Source of the DNA: [Phialemoniopsis] sp. UDSM-2020
Lineage: Eukaryota; Ascomycota; Sordariomycetes; Thyridiales; Thyridiaceae
Length of the DNA stretch: 64,000 bases
Direction: 5' to 3'
Assembly (NCBI GenBank): GCA_018873225.1
Contig: JAEILZ010000006.1
Coordinates: 3,906,001 to 3,970,000, forward strand
Shown here: positions 33,731 through 47,022 of the stretch, piece after piece
Layout of the letters: each line of letters starts with the position of its first letter
Position numbering within the stretch: position 1 is the stretch's first letter
Notes under the pieces: model-generated
Database searches by the model: none
What the model was told of the DNA's origin: nothing
The model's input: the letters and a program-made list of their open reading frames with translations, nothing else
Translations under genes and position numbers: made by a program

Positions 33731-34711
33731 ATGAAGAACCTCCCCTTCCCAAAGCTACCCCCAAAGGCAGCCTACATCTTCCTCAACAACCCCGCCAAGC
33801 GCAACGCCCTCTCCCTCTCCGTCCTACGGGACCTCCGTGCCCAGCTCCACGCCCAGCTCTCCCCGCCCTCCCCGCCTCAGACGCCCGGCAAGCCGCTCCT
33901 CCTCCCGCCCTTCCGGCCCTCCCTGCTCCCGGCCCTCGAGGCCGCGAGCACCGACCCCTCCGCAGAGCACGCCTGGCTCCTGCACTCAAAAACCTGGCTC
34001 GCCCTCCGCGCCTCTCTGCCCACGGTCCTCGTCCTGCGCTCCGCGCCCGGCCCCGTCTTCTCCTCGGGCCACGACCTGCGCGAGCTCGCCGCGCTGAGCG
34101 CCGACGACACCCGCGAGACCTTCCGTCTGTGCGCCGAGGTCATGGCGCTCCTGCGCCGCAGCCCCGCGCCCGTCGTCTGCGCCGTCCAGGGCCTCGCCAC
34201 GGCGGCGGGCTGCCAGCTCGCGTTGTCGGCCGACATCACGGTCGCGAGGAGGGGCACCTGGTTCGCCTTGCCGGGCATGTCGATCGGCTTGCCGTGCACC
34301 AGCCCTTCGACGGCCGTGTCGCGCAAGGTGTCCCCTGCGCTGGCGTACCGGATGTTCGCCACGGCCGAGGGCGTGCCCGCGGAGGAGTTGGGTGGGGCGG
34401 TGGACGTGGTGCCCACCGGCGGCGAGGACGAGGAGGCGCTCGAGCGGCGCCTAGACGAGGTCGTCACTACGCTGGCTTCGTCGTCGGGCCAGGCGCAGGC
34501 GTTTGGTAAGTGGGCTTTCTGGACGCAGATGGGGATCCGGGGAGGGGACGTGGCGGGACTGGAGGGCGCAGGTCTGGTGGGCGGCGGGGACGGGTACGAG
34601 GAGGCTGTCAGCTGGGCTGGGCGGGTGATGGCGCTGCATGCGAGGGTCGATGACGCGCGGGAGGGCATTGAGGCGTTTCTGGGGAAGCGGAAACCTCAAT
34701 GGAAGACATGA
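33731..34711 (+). CDS. Enoyl-CoA hydratase/isomerase family protein (ECHDC3-like)
   Basis: A single exon of 326 residues. The crotonase fold is evident: AAYIFLNNPAKRNALSLSVLRDL at the start, the first oxyanion-hole strand PVFSSGHDLRELAAL, the second hole segment APVVCAVQGLATAAGCQLALSADI, and GTWFALPGMSIGLPCTSPSTAVSR. A Pro-rich insertion of about 45 residues (PPSPPQTPGKPLLLPPFRP) lies between the first strand and helix. The usual catalytic Glu pair of hydratases is not obvious, so the activity may be isomerase-like or lost, as reported for mammalian ECHDC3. Proposed role is in fatty-acid CoA metabolism, possibly mitochondrial. GC content is very high, giving many shadow frames. Confidence 0.87.
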   Translation: MKNLPFPKLPPKAAYIFLNNPAKRNALSLSVLRDLRAQLHAQLSPPSPPQTPGKPLLLPPFRPSLLPALEAASTDPSAEHAWLLHSKTWLALRASLPTVLVLRSAPGPVFSSGHDLRELAALSADDTRETFRLCAEVMALLRRSPAPVVCAVQGLATAAGCQLALSADITVARRGTWFALPGMSIGLPCTSPSTAVSRKVSPALAYRMFATAEGVPAEELGGAVDVVPTGGEDEEALERRLDEVVTTLASSSGQAQAFGKWAFWTQMGIRGGDVAGLEGAGLVGGGDGYEEAVSWAGRVMALHARVDDAREGIEAFLGKRKPQWKT

Positions 34712-34805
34712 GGTCGATCAATGCATTCATATGGAGGCTAACATATTTCTACCATGACCTTGTTCCAACTACTTCATGTTTGTATGTATAACCCTCACAC
34801 CTAGC

Positions 34806-35689
34806 CTAGTCCTTCTTCCAGGTGTAATCCGCGTCTGATTGGACTTCTGGTCAGCTTTCCAAAGTTCACACAAGTCAAGCCAGGCTCACTTACCGGGATG
34901 AATCTCGGGCTCCTTGATGCCGCCCCTGATCTCCTCCTTTCTCTTGTAGTCGACCCCAAATCGCCTGTCCCTGTCCGCCACCTTGGTCTCAAAGTCCAGC
35001 TGTCCGTCCGCGATATAGCTCGTCATGAGCTGCGGCTCACCCAGAGGGATCTTGTGGCCCTTGTCCACCTGCCACAGATGATACACCTTGCCGTACAGGT
35101 GGACAACGTCTTCCATCTCCGAGGTCTCGGCCTTCTCCCACGCGGCCTCGGGCATCAGGCTCGGCACTCCGCTTTGCTCTCCCGGCCGCGGCATGACCAA
35201 CATGCCCGACTTGACCTCGTAGACATGGCTATGCCAGAGACGCCGCTCGTCCTGGTCCAGCGTCTCGTACAGTTTCGGGGTGATCATGTACTCGACGCCG
35301 AGAAGACGCGCATTGGGTTCGGGGCTGTCGTAGAGAAGGCATTGACGTACGTCTTGTGTCGACGGCGTTAGCCCTTTCAAGATTCATGAGTTTCTAATCG
35401 AAGCTTACCTTCCGTGAGATGACTGCAGTAGTGGTTCGTCTCGACAGACCTTGTCGGGTCCGAGGCGTAGGCATGGAAGGCATTGAGATGAGCGCAGATG
35501 TTTTTGACAGGTGCGAAGTCCTGGAATCGTGTCGCGTTACGTTAGAAGCAAATGTTTCATCATACCAACACCCATACCAGTAGATTAGAGATGATGTGAG
35601 AACCGTTGATAGCAAACCTGTGTGAGGGCGGCACCGGTCTCGAGGACCTTGCTCTTCGTCGTCAGAGGATCGCCAGCAGTGGACTCCAT
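34806..35689 (-). CDS. DUF1264 / oil-body-associated-protein-like
   Basis: Exons on the minus strand: 35689 to about 35618 ([24 protein letters not shown]), about 35521 to 35409, about 35350 to 34897, and a last one of 29 nt ending 34806 (DADYTWKKD). The joined protein has about 220 residues. Family signatures are [73 protein letters not shown] and [24 protein letters not shown]. Plant relatives localise to oil bodies; the biochemical role is unknown. Conserved His and Asp residues (HSHV, CSH) suggest a metal site. It is convergent with the crotonase gene, 94 bp between stops, so both may relate to lipid storage or turnover. Confidence 0.88.
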
Positions 35690-36537
35690 GGTCGTTGCTA
35701 GTGCTCGAGATTAAAGGACTCAAGACGCTTATGCACTGTGTCATATGAATCGTAATTTCTCTTGGTAAATAGAAATCTCAACAACAGGTAGCTCGTGGCA
35801 AGGGCGTGTCAATGCTCGATGGTAGGTTGAAGGTGTTCATCCTGACGTCATGTTGAGTGGCACCACCTTGCGCCATCGCCTGAACCTCTTTTAAATAACA
35901 TCGCCTTGGAGCGACAATTCATACCTCGGTGGGATACGGTGGCTGTAGAGATGCGTCTGAAGTATTTAATCAGTTCCTAGCATCTTATCCAAACCACTTT
36001 GTAGTCGCCCTCAACGAGTTCAATTACAAGACTAGCTCTCCTGATATTGAGGGTCACACTTGCATCTTCTACAAGCAAGCATAAGCTGCACAGCTCTCCA
36101 TGATATACTGATAACCGCGATAGGCACTACAGGTGCGAGGGACTTTGCTGGCAGGTCAACGAGGCAGTCCGCAGTGTCCCGGACAACGATGCATACAGCT
36201 CAATCAAGTGTTCTTGGAGAGTTTCGGCTGAACCTGAGAAGTGGGAATGGGGAGAAAGGTCCAAAAGGGAATCGCTACGGTAGTAAAGTTCCGGTGCGGT
36301 GCAAGTTTGGACCTCCGCACGGCTTGTCATCTCGGATAAAGGGGCTTCCGTTCAGCAGAATTCACGCCGGGCAGTGTGTTGTCACGTTCTAACACAGTGC
36401 TGTAACTCCTAAGCCGATAAATATGTGTGCCCAGAACGGCTTGAATACCTTGACAGCACAAGTGCTCTTGCTACTATCTAATTGAAACACGCTACTTGAT
36501 CAGTATCGACAACCAACTAGCTCTACTACACTCCATC
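35690..36537. other. Intergenic, promoter regions of two divergent genes
   Basis: 848 bp upstream of both the DUF1264 gene and the SnoaL-like gene. Open frames are short and unsupported. No repeat or RNA gene is seen. Confidence 0.4.
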
Positions 36538-37066
36538 ATGGCGGCGCCGAATCCGTTCGACTACGAGGCAATTCGCAACTGCATTGCCCGTTACAGCATA
36601 GCCTTAGACACCAAGAACTTTGCTCTGTTCAAGGAAGTCTTCGCCGAAGACGTCCAAGCTCAGTATCCCTTTGGAGGTGTCAATGGGCTGATGACTAGCC
36701 GTCAGGAATTGGGGGATGCAATAGAGTCACGGTTCGTATCTGCGTTGAACTTTGCGCAAATGTCTGCAGCTGACCGACAACAGCTTGGCCCCGGTGCAGA
36801 CCCAGCACGCTCTGACAACACAAATCATCGAGATCGATGAAACCGGCCAGTCCGCGTTGGCGACTACATACTTTGCCGGTCTCCATTTTGGAACCGGTAG
36901 ATGGAAAGACCAGCAAGTCTCATCGTGGGGGAAGTACGACGATCACATCGTACTAGTGCCGGGTTCCAAGGACATTCCGGGCTCCAGCGGCAAGTGGTTG
37001 ATACAAAAGCGGGTTCTTACATTCATGGGCCGCTGGGGCGAGGAAGGCGTCATGCGAGGAGAGTAG
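36538..37066 (+). CDS. SnoaL-like (NTF2-fold) protein
   Basis: Exons 36538-36731 and 36784-37066 give about 158 residues, a complete single-domain protein. It starts MAAPNPFDYEAIRNCIARYSIALDTKNFALFKEVFAEDVQAQYPFGG, the typical first two helices and first strand of SnoaL_4-type NTF2 folds. It continues after the intron with QHALTTQIIEIDETGQSALATTYF, HFGTGRWKDQQVSSWGKYDD and WLIQKRVLTFMGRWGEEG. Such proteins include scytalone-dehydratase-like enzymes, polyketide cyclases and hydroxylases. No catalytic residues can be assigned. The upstream ATG at 36496 is in frame but the family N-terminus fits 36538. The small YCII-like gene follows on the same strand. Confidence 0.85.
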
Positions 37067-37467
37067 TGAGCCGGCCAAATCCTTGCCGTCGTCTTGTCTT
37101 CCTAGGCACGCGGTAGGTAGCTTGCTTGATAAATCGGGAGACTGCAAGGTTCAAGAAGCTGTTACCACGGAATTCAAATCCACGAACGGATTGCGTGCAA
37201 GTAAATAGAGTGGGCGGCGCGTCCGTGATCCACGGCTGTTCTATTAACCGCGGAACCTTGGCCAATATCGAAGCAGCTCCCTCCCTTCCCCTACCTGGCC
37301 CACATGGCGCGCCAAGTTCAGTGATGCTAGTTCCTTCATACTCACCGTGCTGGTCTCCCTAACTCTTGAACACCTGGTATATAGCTAATGGGCAATCTGG
37401 TTTCCGTCTGGGGTTATGGATTGGGCATTGAGAATCGTAACGATTTGCAACAAACAACGAACTCAAT
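37067..37467. other. Intergenic between SnoaL-like and YCII-like genes
   Basis: About 400 bp, promoter of the YCII-like gene. Nothing else is seen. Confidence 0.4.
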
Positions 37468-37975
37468 ATGTCGTCGACTAAAGAGTTTCTATGTATCATC
37501 CCGGACCTTCCAGGCACACAGCAGGGTCGCATTGAACACCGATCGTGAGTTTAGAGACCTGCCCCAATTGTGATTCGTGGTGCTAAAGAATTCATCAGGA
37601 CGCATGTAGCAAACCTCATCCCAAATGTAAAGGCGGGCAAGGTCGTTGCAGGGGGTAAGATTTGCAGGCTATCAATTCCCATTGTCATGTTCATTGTCTA
37701 ATTGTGCGACAGGAGCTCTGCTGAACGAGCACCCAGCGGAGGGCCAGACCCCGTCGTTTCGGGGAAGCATGACCATACATACTGGTGAGAATGAGCAAGA
37801 GATCCGTTCCCGACTTGCAAAGGATATCTACGCTACTTCGGGCGTGTGGGACTTGGAGAATGCCCAGATCATTCCCGTAAGTCCTTGCCAAATCCGAGCT
37901 CAGAGGAGTTAAAATACTGATGAGAATGGCTAGTTTGCCTGTGCAATTCGGGTTGAATTGAACAAGATCTTCTGA
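37468..37975 (+). CDS. YCII-like small protein, four exons
   Basis: Exons 37468-37544, 37599-37654, 37713-37876 and 37934-37975 join to 112 residues. All borders are GT-AG and the frame is kept throughout. The protein reads MSSTKEFLCIIPDLPG, then AGKVVAGGALLNEHPAEGQTP, GSMTIHTGENEQEIRSRL and IYATSGVWDLENAQIIPFACAIR, ending ELNKIF. This is the YCII-related (dimeric alpha-beta barrel) fold, with RKDHP-type loop replaced by TGENEQEIRSRLAKDIYATSG. Homologues are small cytosolic proteins of uncertain enzymatic role, sometimes in aromatic degradation clusters. Each exon is too short to be caught by simple ORF calling. It lies downstream of the SnoaL-like gene, and the two may be co-regulated. Confidence 0.8.
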
Positions 37976-38199
37976 GGACGCAGACAGTATTATACGTCAA
38001 CGGCTCCGCTGCTCCAGTCTGCTACATCGCTGATGCAATGGCAATGAACATCGTGATGATATCGACATTAGACTTCGAAACATCAATGCCAGTACTTAGA
38101 AAGCTCTATTCAATATCTATCTCAACGCAATACAGAAGTAATTGTGCCTGAAATACTGTCCCGAGCCAACCCATGATTCCTTCTAGTGCAACGACAACC

Positions 38200-39890
38200 C
38201 TACAATACGTAACGGAATCGACGGTTCTGCAGCGAAATGATTAGTCAAAAATTTGTATCAAGGCTGTAGGGATAAAACGACGGTCTGGACTCACCTCAAA
38301 GTCAGTATCATCTGTGACAGATTCGTGTCCATGGGTCTCGTCGGAAGAAGGGTTGGCAGCCTCAGCCTCGTCCCGCTTCTTATTCCTCCAGATCAACAAC
38401 ATCCGGAGAGCAAAGGCAATGACGACCTGGCCGACGGCGCAGGCCAAGACGACAATGCATCCCGTCGGGTATGTCGGAGACTCCTTCTCGAGGAATGCGT
38501 GAGGGCCAATGATGTTACCCACGCAATAGGCAGCGAAGACCACTGCTGTGCCAGTCACACGCTTTGTGTACCCACCGAGGTTGGAAGCAGGCATCTGCAA
38601 GGCCACCACCAGCGCCGAGACAAAGCCGCCGCAGATGTAGTATCCGATCAGGACGCCGACCTTGTACTGCGCTCGGTCGAGCTTCCACATGAGAACGACA
38701 CCAATGATGGTCGGAAGCATGTAAAACATCATGACGTACGTCCGCATGTTGCGCCACCGAGAGGAGATGTAGGTGCCGGTTAGAATCCATAGGATCTGAA
38801 AGGCGCCCTGTGGGATGCCAAGTGCTGTTGTCTGGAGGGGGTCCTTGACAAGGCCCTTGATGATCAACTTGCCGAAGTTGGAGATGCCACCGTTGATGAC
38901 CTCGTTGCAAAGGACAAACAGCGTCAGAAGCCACACCTGCGGGTCAAGCAGAGCCTCCTTGATCTGGTAGAGCTTGATGTGACGGTTCAACACGCCGGTG
39001 CGTCCGGCTCGGCTCCGGGCGATCAGAGTGGCTTTCTCGTGGACGGTGAAGTGCTTTGCTCGGAGAACATCGTCCGGAAGGAAGAGGAGCAGGATGACAC
39101 CCCAAACAATCGTGATGCCGCCGCAGAGAAGGAAGATGGCCTTCCACACCGGGAATGAATCAATCTGACCAATGCCATAAGACAAGAGGCCACCCAGCAT
39201 GGAGCCCACACCGTTGCAGCTATAGAATACTCCGGCCCTAAAAGGTTGTTCCTCACGCACATACTGTGACCTGTTAGAAACTTATCTCAAGGACAATACA
39301 GCTCGGCCCATGTTGTAACTTACCCACATGCCCACAATCATCATAAAACAAGGGGTGATTGGTGCCTCGAAGACTCCGAGGAAGAAACGGCACGCAGCAA
39401 AGCCGCCGAAGCTCGAGCAGGCTGCCGTGGCCATGAGCACGGCGCCCCAAGCAAAGACGCAGGCCGAGACAACCTTGGCCATGCGCGTGCGCTGTGCCAG
39501 TGCTGTCCAGGGATACTCGGCCACCAGGTACGCGAGGTAGAACATGCTGGCGAACCAGCTGTATTGGCTCTGAGTGATGTGGGTGTCGGAGAAGAGGTCG
39601 AAGACCGCGGCGTAGGCAAGAGCTTGCTTGTCGAGGTACTGCATGATGAACGTGACGGCCAGCAGAGGGAGCATGCGCCTGTCTACCTTGCGAACGAGCT
39701 TTCGGACGTGAGTCTCGTCGCTCAGCAGGTCCCGAAGCATCTCATCGCTGATGTTGTTCTCCCGGAGGAACAGCTCGGCTTCGTCGAGGGCGGCAATGGT
39801 TTCGCCCTCGACAAGGTCGGGCTTGATGGGCTCGGGCTCGCTGAACTTCTCCGCTCGGGCGACGTCGACTTCGCTAGTCGGGGCACCCAT
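38200..39890 (-). CDS. MFS permease, Dal5/allantoate-permease-like
   Basis: Exons on the minus strand: 39890 to about 39325, about 39263 to 38294, and about 38226 to 38200. The first joint reads VGMWYVREEQPFRAG, using the CACAG acceptor. The last intron moves the end to NRRFRYVL, a C-terminus seen in this family, instead of the read-through ending at 38241. About 520 residues. Signatures: MLPLLAVTFIMQYLDKQALAYAAVFDL, EYPWTALAQRTRMAK, RFFLGVFEAPITPCFMMIVG and GAFQILWILTGTYIS. It is predicted to import a small organic anion. Another member of the same family lies at 17.7 kb. The window gives no clear partner gene; the dehydrogenase at 41.3 kb lies upstream on the same strand. Confidence 0.88.
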
Positions 39891-41316
39891 GATGGCCAAC
39901 TAATTGAATAGGGACCGGGCCTGTCTGTGGTAGATCTCTTGTGCGATTGTGTCTGCTGTCTTGGTCAAAAGAAAGAAGAACCACAGATGTAGGGGATGAA
40001 TTGACTCAAGACCTGCATCGACATCCTAGGCCCCCATGTTATATAATATTAGCTTTATCAAAACCCTGATTGGGTTTTGGGCTTCCCCGACCGACTACCA
40101 GGACCGAAGATGGGGTACAATCGCCGCATGAGTCGCTGATAGCCCACGGCAATCCCGCTCCCTTGATTACGGCAAAGCCGCCTCCTAGCTTATCAATGGA
40201 CGGTATCTTGGTGCGAAAAGGCGCGTAGCGGGACCCGTGCCAAGGGTTCCCCGCCCACTGGTATTGCGGGGAGAAGAGGAATGTTGACGCTAGGCTCTTG
40301 ACCCCCGGGAGCGCTCTCTCTCTTGGAAAAGATATGTTTTTGAGCTGCTGGGGCATCACGAGGAGGCTGAAGGAATCAATCTTTGTTGGAAAGTCTACAC
40401 CCAAAAATACAGTGCTATGAGACGGACCCGTATCACTGTCAAACATCTGGTTGTGTTCACAATGGACCTTATCGACGTTACGAAATAGCTACCATGGCAT
40501 GGTTGATGCAAATGTAATACTCAGAGCTGGAGTTGGCTATCGATGGAGAACAATGCTTGCCCTTGGGTCTCGGCGATAGTTTTTGTCCCGAATATATGCC
40601 AAGATCTTGAAGCCGTCGTCTTCAAGAGCGTCAGCCTCGTAAGGGCATCAGTCTAACGGGATCGTCTGGGATTGCGGAGCTTGCAAGGCTTGCCGCATTG
40701 CCTAGCCGAAGCCGTAGATCGAGAGTACCTGGACAGGGATCATTCGCAAAGGTTGGTTGAGGTCTGAGCTGGAATCCACCAGGTTGGCCTAGGTCCGCCG
40801 ACCGACCAGTCCACCTGTGCACCAAACATTACAAACATTCAGGCTAGGGCTTCAGTGTGGCAGTGCGTGGGGAATCGAGTTGCAGTCTGGGGTAGAGAAT
40901 GGCTAGAGAGGTCCAGGCAGCATTTAGTGCATTCCGTTGGATGGGCTTTCGTTCAGAGCAAGCCGGCCCCCGACACGGTGGGACAATCTTTACCAACCCC
41001 TACGGAGAATCCGCCCCGTCACGCTGGAGTCGGCTCACGGCAACTCCGCCCATCAAACCAACAAATTGAAGATACCCATTCGCAATCAACACATCTATTA
41101 GCGATTTAGTTTGCTTGGCATCTTTCGAGGACAAACTGTGATATGAGATTTCAATTTGTTTTACGTGACTGTCAAGTCTCCCTTGAAGCGCCAAAACTTG
41201 ATATCGGACAATAGTGAAAATAAGGCACTGGTTGATTTATGCCAGAAAGCCGAGACGCGTAGATGCGTCCGATTCCAGAATCGACCTCCCTGTCCATGGC
41301 TTTGGAGCAGGAATTG
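39891..41316. other. Intergenic, no gene recognised
   Basis: About 1.4 kb upstream of the Dal5-like permease. A minus-strand frame 40446-40039 (135 residues) has no recognisable family, no introns and no signal peptide, and is judged spurious. No repeat is seen. Confidence 0.4.
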
Positions 41317-42593
41317 TTATCTCTGAGCTTGTTCTGCTACTTTGGCCTGCAAGTCGATGGGATACTGTGTCGACTCGATGTGCTCAGGATACGCGTAGGC
41401 GTTCTGGGACCTGATACGATCCATAACCCCCATAATGGCAACTGACTCCTCCCAGGGAATCGTCGCACTCTCCAGCTTCCCGTCTCGAAAGCATCGTGCT
41501 GCTTCATCTGCTTCCCAGAACATGCCGTGCCCACCTGCAGGTATTTCGAAGCGCTCTATTTGGACCTCTCCCTTACCAAGCTTCGGGATGATCTTGATGT
41601 ACTCGGGCCTCCACGCGGGCCCATGGACTTGTATCTCGCCATCAAGTCCCTGGATACGAACTGTTGGCCCAGCGGAGCGATCCTCACTTGGATCATTCGA
41701 CAATATCATCGAAGCTATAACGATGCCGTGTGCTTCTGCAATGCCGGACGGCGTCGACTTTGGAAATTGTAGAACAGCTGATACCATCTGATCTGTTGAG
41801 GAAGTTTTCTCGTACGCCAACAAACTGGCGATCTTTTCGGGCTGCTGACGCTGATCTTCCGGCCTGGTGTGGTACAAGGTCTGAAAGACCCAGGTCAACG
41901 GATACACTCCGATGTCAAGAAGGGCACCTCCAGCCAAGTTCTTATCAAGATACCTATGATTGCGAGATAGACTTGCGACATCGACCCCGGTAGAGTTATC
42001 GACGTATACCCGAAGAACCTCTCCGATCAGCCCCTCCTGGGTATACTTTCTCACGGCGACGCTGAGCGGGAAGAAGCGTGTCCATACGGCCTCCATGAGG
42101 AATACCCCCTTCTCACGGGCTGTTTCGAAGAGAAGCCTGGCTTGCTTCGCATTGACTGTAAGTGGCTTCTCACAAAGAATCGCCTTGCCGGCCTGGAGCG
42201 CCATCATGCAATTCTGAAAATGGTGGGAATGAGGCGACGCGATGTAGATGAGGTCGACGTTCGGGTCCTGTACGAGCTCTTCGTAGGCTCCATATGCAGT
42301 GCATGATAATGTCTGGGCCTGTCGAGACCCAGAGACTATCTCGGCCACGAACTTCTCGGCTGTCTGCCTCGAAGAACTTGAGGCTACTCCAGTGACCACA
42401 TGACGGATATCATGTGTGCCGCGAGTGGCTGGATCGATCAACAAGTCCTTTACGAATTGTTGAGCAATGCCGCCCGTGGCTTTGCGATGGGCCAGAAAGT
42501 AAGCAAAAGCTCGCGCATGTAGGAGGGCATAATATCATGGAAAATCTTACCCATAATGCCCCACCGTATGGTGGTCGGTTCTCGTGTAGACAT
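41317..42593 (-). CDS. Gfo/Idh/MocA oxidoreductase (dimeric dihydrodiol / xylose dehydrogenase-like)
   Basis: Exon 1 is 42593 to about 42549 (MSTREPTTIRWGIMG); an intron of about 60 nt follows; exon 2 runs about 42488 to 41317. The product is about 400 residues. The joined N-terminus is RWGIMGATGGIAQQFVKDLL, the NAD(P)-binding fold. Further signatures are the DLIYIASPHSHHFQNCMMALQAGKAILCEKPLTVN segment with the catalytic Lys of EKP, FLMEAVWTRFFPL, and the metal-free substrate pocket GGALLDIGVYPLTWVF. It matches fungal NADP-dependent D-xylose 1-dehydrogenase / trans-1,2-dihydrobenzene-1,2-diol dehydrogenase homologues. It oxidises a sugar or diol to a lactone or ketone in the cytosol. It is divergent from the SDR at 43084 with a 490 bp promoter, so the two may act in one sugar-derived pathway. 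Confidence 0.88.
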
Positions 42594-43083
42594 GTTGTGC
42601 GAATTGTGGAGTGATGCTTTGCTTGGAATGACGAGAAAGCTTCTTTTGTGAGGCCCAGGATGATGGCCATCATTGCTGGCTTGTTTATCTGTCGATTCTT
42701 TCACAAAGCCAAATCAAACGGTCAGAGCTGACCCATTCCAATTACTAAAGTTGAAGTCTTAGCTTACATCACACACTGCACGCGACGGGCAAAGCCTTTA
42801 AGCGGGCGAGCAAATTCGCGCCACCCGGAAACCCACCCTGGCCACCGCCAACCGTGGAGAAAGCATCAGCCTCTTCTTGACCAAAAGCTTGCCGAATATC
42901 CACGGCCATGTACATGTGGTGTTTTGTGAGGAACGCCGACATTACACACCGAGACTATCTTCAGATTCAGATTTGGGAACGTATAGGTACGACACACACT
43001 TGCATGCGTGTAGGAAATCGTCTTGAATACCCAGGTTCTTCTCTGTCTCATCACATCGCATTCTACAGAACAAGCATAGAACA
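42594..43083. promoter_or_regulatory. Divergent promoter of Gfo/Idh/MocA dehydrogenase and SDR
   Basis: 490 bp between two outward start codons. CCG/CGG triplets lie in the middle (ACCGCCAACCGTGG near 42847). No repeat or gene is seen. Confidence 0.4.
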
Positions 43084-44210
43084 ATGGCTCCTGCAAAGCT
43101 TCTTGACGGGCTCGTTGCCCTTGTAACCGGCGCAGGAGGTGGTACGTCCTCCTGATATGTCTGTCATTACACGCCAGACTAATAACAGTATCGCAGGTTA
43201 TGGAGAAGGCATTGCCGAGCTATTCGCCGAAGAGGGGGCCAATGTTGTCGTTCTCGACATCAATGAACAGGGCCAAAAGTGAGAAACTGCAAAGCTTCAC
43301 ATCTTTTGGAATCGAGATCATTGTAGTCCGCTAACGAATATTTGCTGAAGGGTGGCGTCCAAGATCACAGAGTCGGGCAAGCCCGAGGCCCTTTTTGTGA
43401 AGATGGATGTTCGAAATGCTTCGGAGTGGAAAGCTGCCGTCGATGCCGCTGTGTCGCGCTTTGGGAAGATTGATATCCTCGTCAATAATGCGGGTTGGAC
43501 GTACCGCCGGAAGGAGTCCCTCGAGGTTACTGAGGAGGAGTATGACCGTGAGAGCGCACGATTGACGCTTTGAAGGGATTTTGCTAACGACCCTCAGGTG
43601 TTTTCGATATCAACGTGAAGGCTATCTATCACTCGATCAACGCTACTCTGCCTCTGTTCCTTGCCCAGGGCAGTGGCAATATCATCAACATCTCGTCATG
43701 CGTGACAGCAAAGCCAGTCTCCGGTCTGCTATACTACAATGCGACCAAGGGGGCAGTTGACATCATCACCCGGGGCCTTGCCAACGAGTACTCCCCAAAG
43801 GGCATTCGCGCAAATGCAGTCCTCCCTTCCATGGGCAATACCGGTTTGGCTGCCGACTTCGTGGGAGAGAAGTTTACTGCAGATGTCGCGGCTGCAAAAG
43901 CTACTGAGGCACTTCTCAACCGTCTTTGCACCCCGTCCGATATCGCCAAGGCGTGTCTCTATTTTGCCACGCCTTACTTTAATGATTTCCAGACGTGAGT
44001 ACCTTGAGAGCATTGAGGCCTCTAGTTGTATATCGCTGACCTTCCTCCTTTCTAGTGGAATCATTCTGCGGGTTGATGGCGGCCAATACGTAAGTTATCC
44101 CATTGTATTGTTATTCACAGCAAGGTCTCTAACAGGTTGCAGTGTTAGAGAAAGGTCAATTTTGGAAGATAATACAGGACAAACTTAGTCAAAGAATTGA
44201 TTATAGTTAG
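43084..44210 (+). CDS. Short-chain dehydrogenase/reductase (classical SDR)
   Basis: Five to seven exons: starts 43084 (MAPAKLLDGLVALVTGAGGG), then GYGEGIAELFAEEGANVVVLDINEQGQK, VASKITESGKPEALFVKMDVR, NNAGWTYRRKESLEVTEEEY, VFDINVKAIYHSINATLPLF onward, and GIILRVDGGQY. The glycine-rich cofactor motif TGAGGGYGEG is formed over an intron. NNAG, the Ser region NIINISSCVTAKPVSG and the catalytic YNATK (Tyr-x3-Lys) are present. After beta-2 an acidic DIN favours NAD+. It acts on an alcohol or ketone, substrate unknown. The 3' end is uncertain: the last exon may follow a CTAACAG acceptor and end at 44210, or end near 44147 using TGCAG. It is divergent from the dihydrodiol-dehydrogenase-like gene. Confidence 0.85.
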
Positions 44211-44671
44211 TGAATGCCCTCAATGAAGTTTTCGTCTTCCTGAAGTAGTCTCTCGTGGCAGTACAAAATGCTTTGCACATCATCACCTCTCGAAGGTATT
44301 AATATCACATCCAGATCTGGGAAGATTGTACGTTAAAGTAGGCTGTATTATCACCATGAAATTTCAAACATTTGTTCTCGAGACCGCAGACGGGATAACC
44401 CTTATGTTGCCAACAACAGGCCGTAACATTCACATTATTGTTGGTAACGATGACTGACAATAACAAGTCGGCTCTGATGGGCATGAAAACTTCTATACGC
44501 AGGCAATATACGTTTGCATGAAGACAGATCCACGGCACATGCGATTTGTGCGCTGTCACCGACATCGATGAATTGACTCGTACTTTCCAGGCTTGAACTT
44601 TTCCTGTTATCTATCCAGGCTTACTTTCTATACATCTAGTATTTAGCCCCAGGCTGGAGCCCCTATCCACA
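44211..44671. other. Intergenic between convergent genes
   Basis: About 460 bp between the stops of the SDR and the aldehyde dehydrogenase. A short minus-strand frame (87 residues, with several Cys) shows no supporting start context or motif. No gene is supported. Confidence 0.4.
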
Positions 44672-46584
<1,913 letters not shown>

Positions 46585-47022
46585 CTTGACGACTTGAAAC
46601 GAGAGATGAGATGATGTGATCACGTATGTCAGTTATCTGTCTGAATACACAGCCACCAGAGACATCCTTAGGAAATGCCTTTATACCGCACATTAGCTCA
46701 CACCAGCTTTGTTGCCCGCCACCACCCCACTTTGTAGGACCCAAGCCAAGAACGTAGTGCATGTGCCGGCTATTGCCTTCTACCGCCCGCATCGTCTGAT
46801 GAATGATCCAAAGACTCTTGAGGGCCCGCGGCCGAAGCCCCTGGCAATGGCAGATGCATACCGTTGGTTCTTTGTATTTGTAATGCGGAATCTAGTCTTC
46901 TCGGAACAAAGCTGTCTTCAGCGGACTTGGAAACGTACCGCTACTACATGATAAGAAATATGCAAGTTCACTCCGCTTGGGATGGCCGATTCACTACTAC
47001 AAATATATGAGGACTACGAGGA
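46585..47022. other. Intergenic, ALDH upstream and activator 3' flank
   Basis: About 440 bp with no gene. It combines the promoter of the aldehyde dehydrogenase and the 3' flank of the Zn2Cys6 activator. Confidence 0.4.

Noticed and set aside
33556..34509. 317-residue Pro/Arg-rich frame overlapping the crotonase gene
   Set aside because: Shadow frame of GC-rich coding DNA; the frame at 33731-34711 has the crotonase motifs.
40039..40446. 135-residue minus-strand frame in the 39.9-41.3 kb interval
   Set aside because: No recognisable family, no signal peptide, no splice partners.
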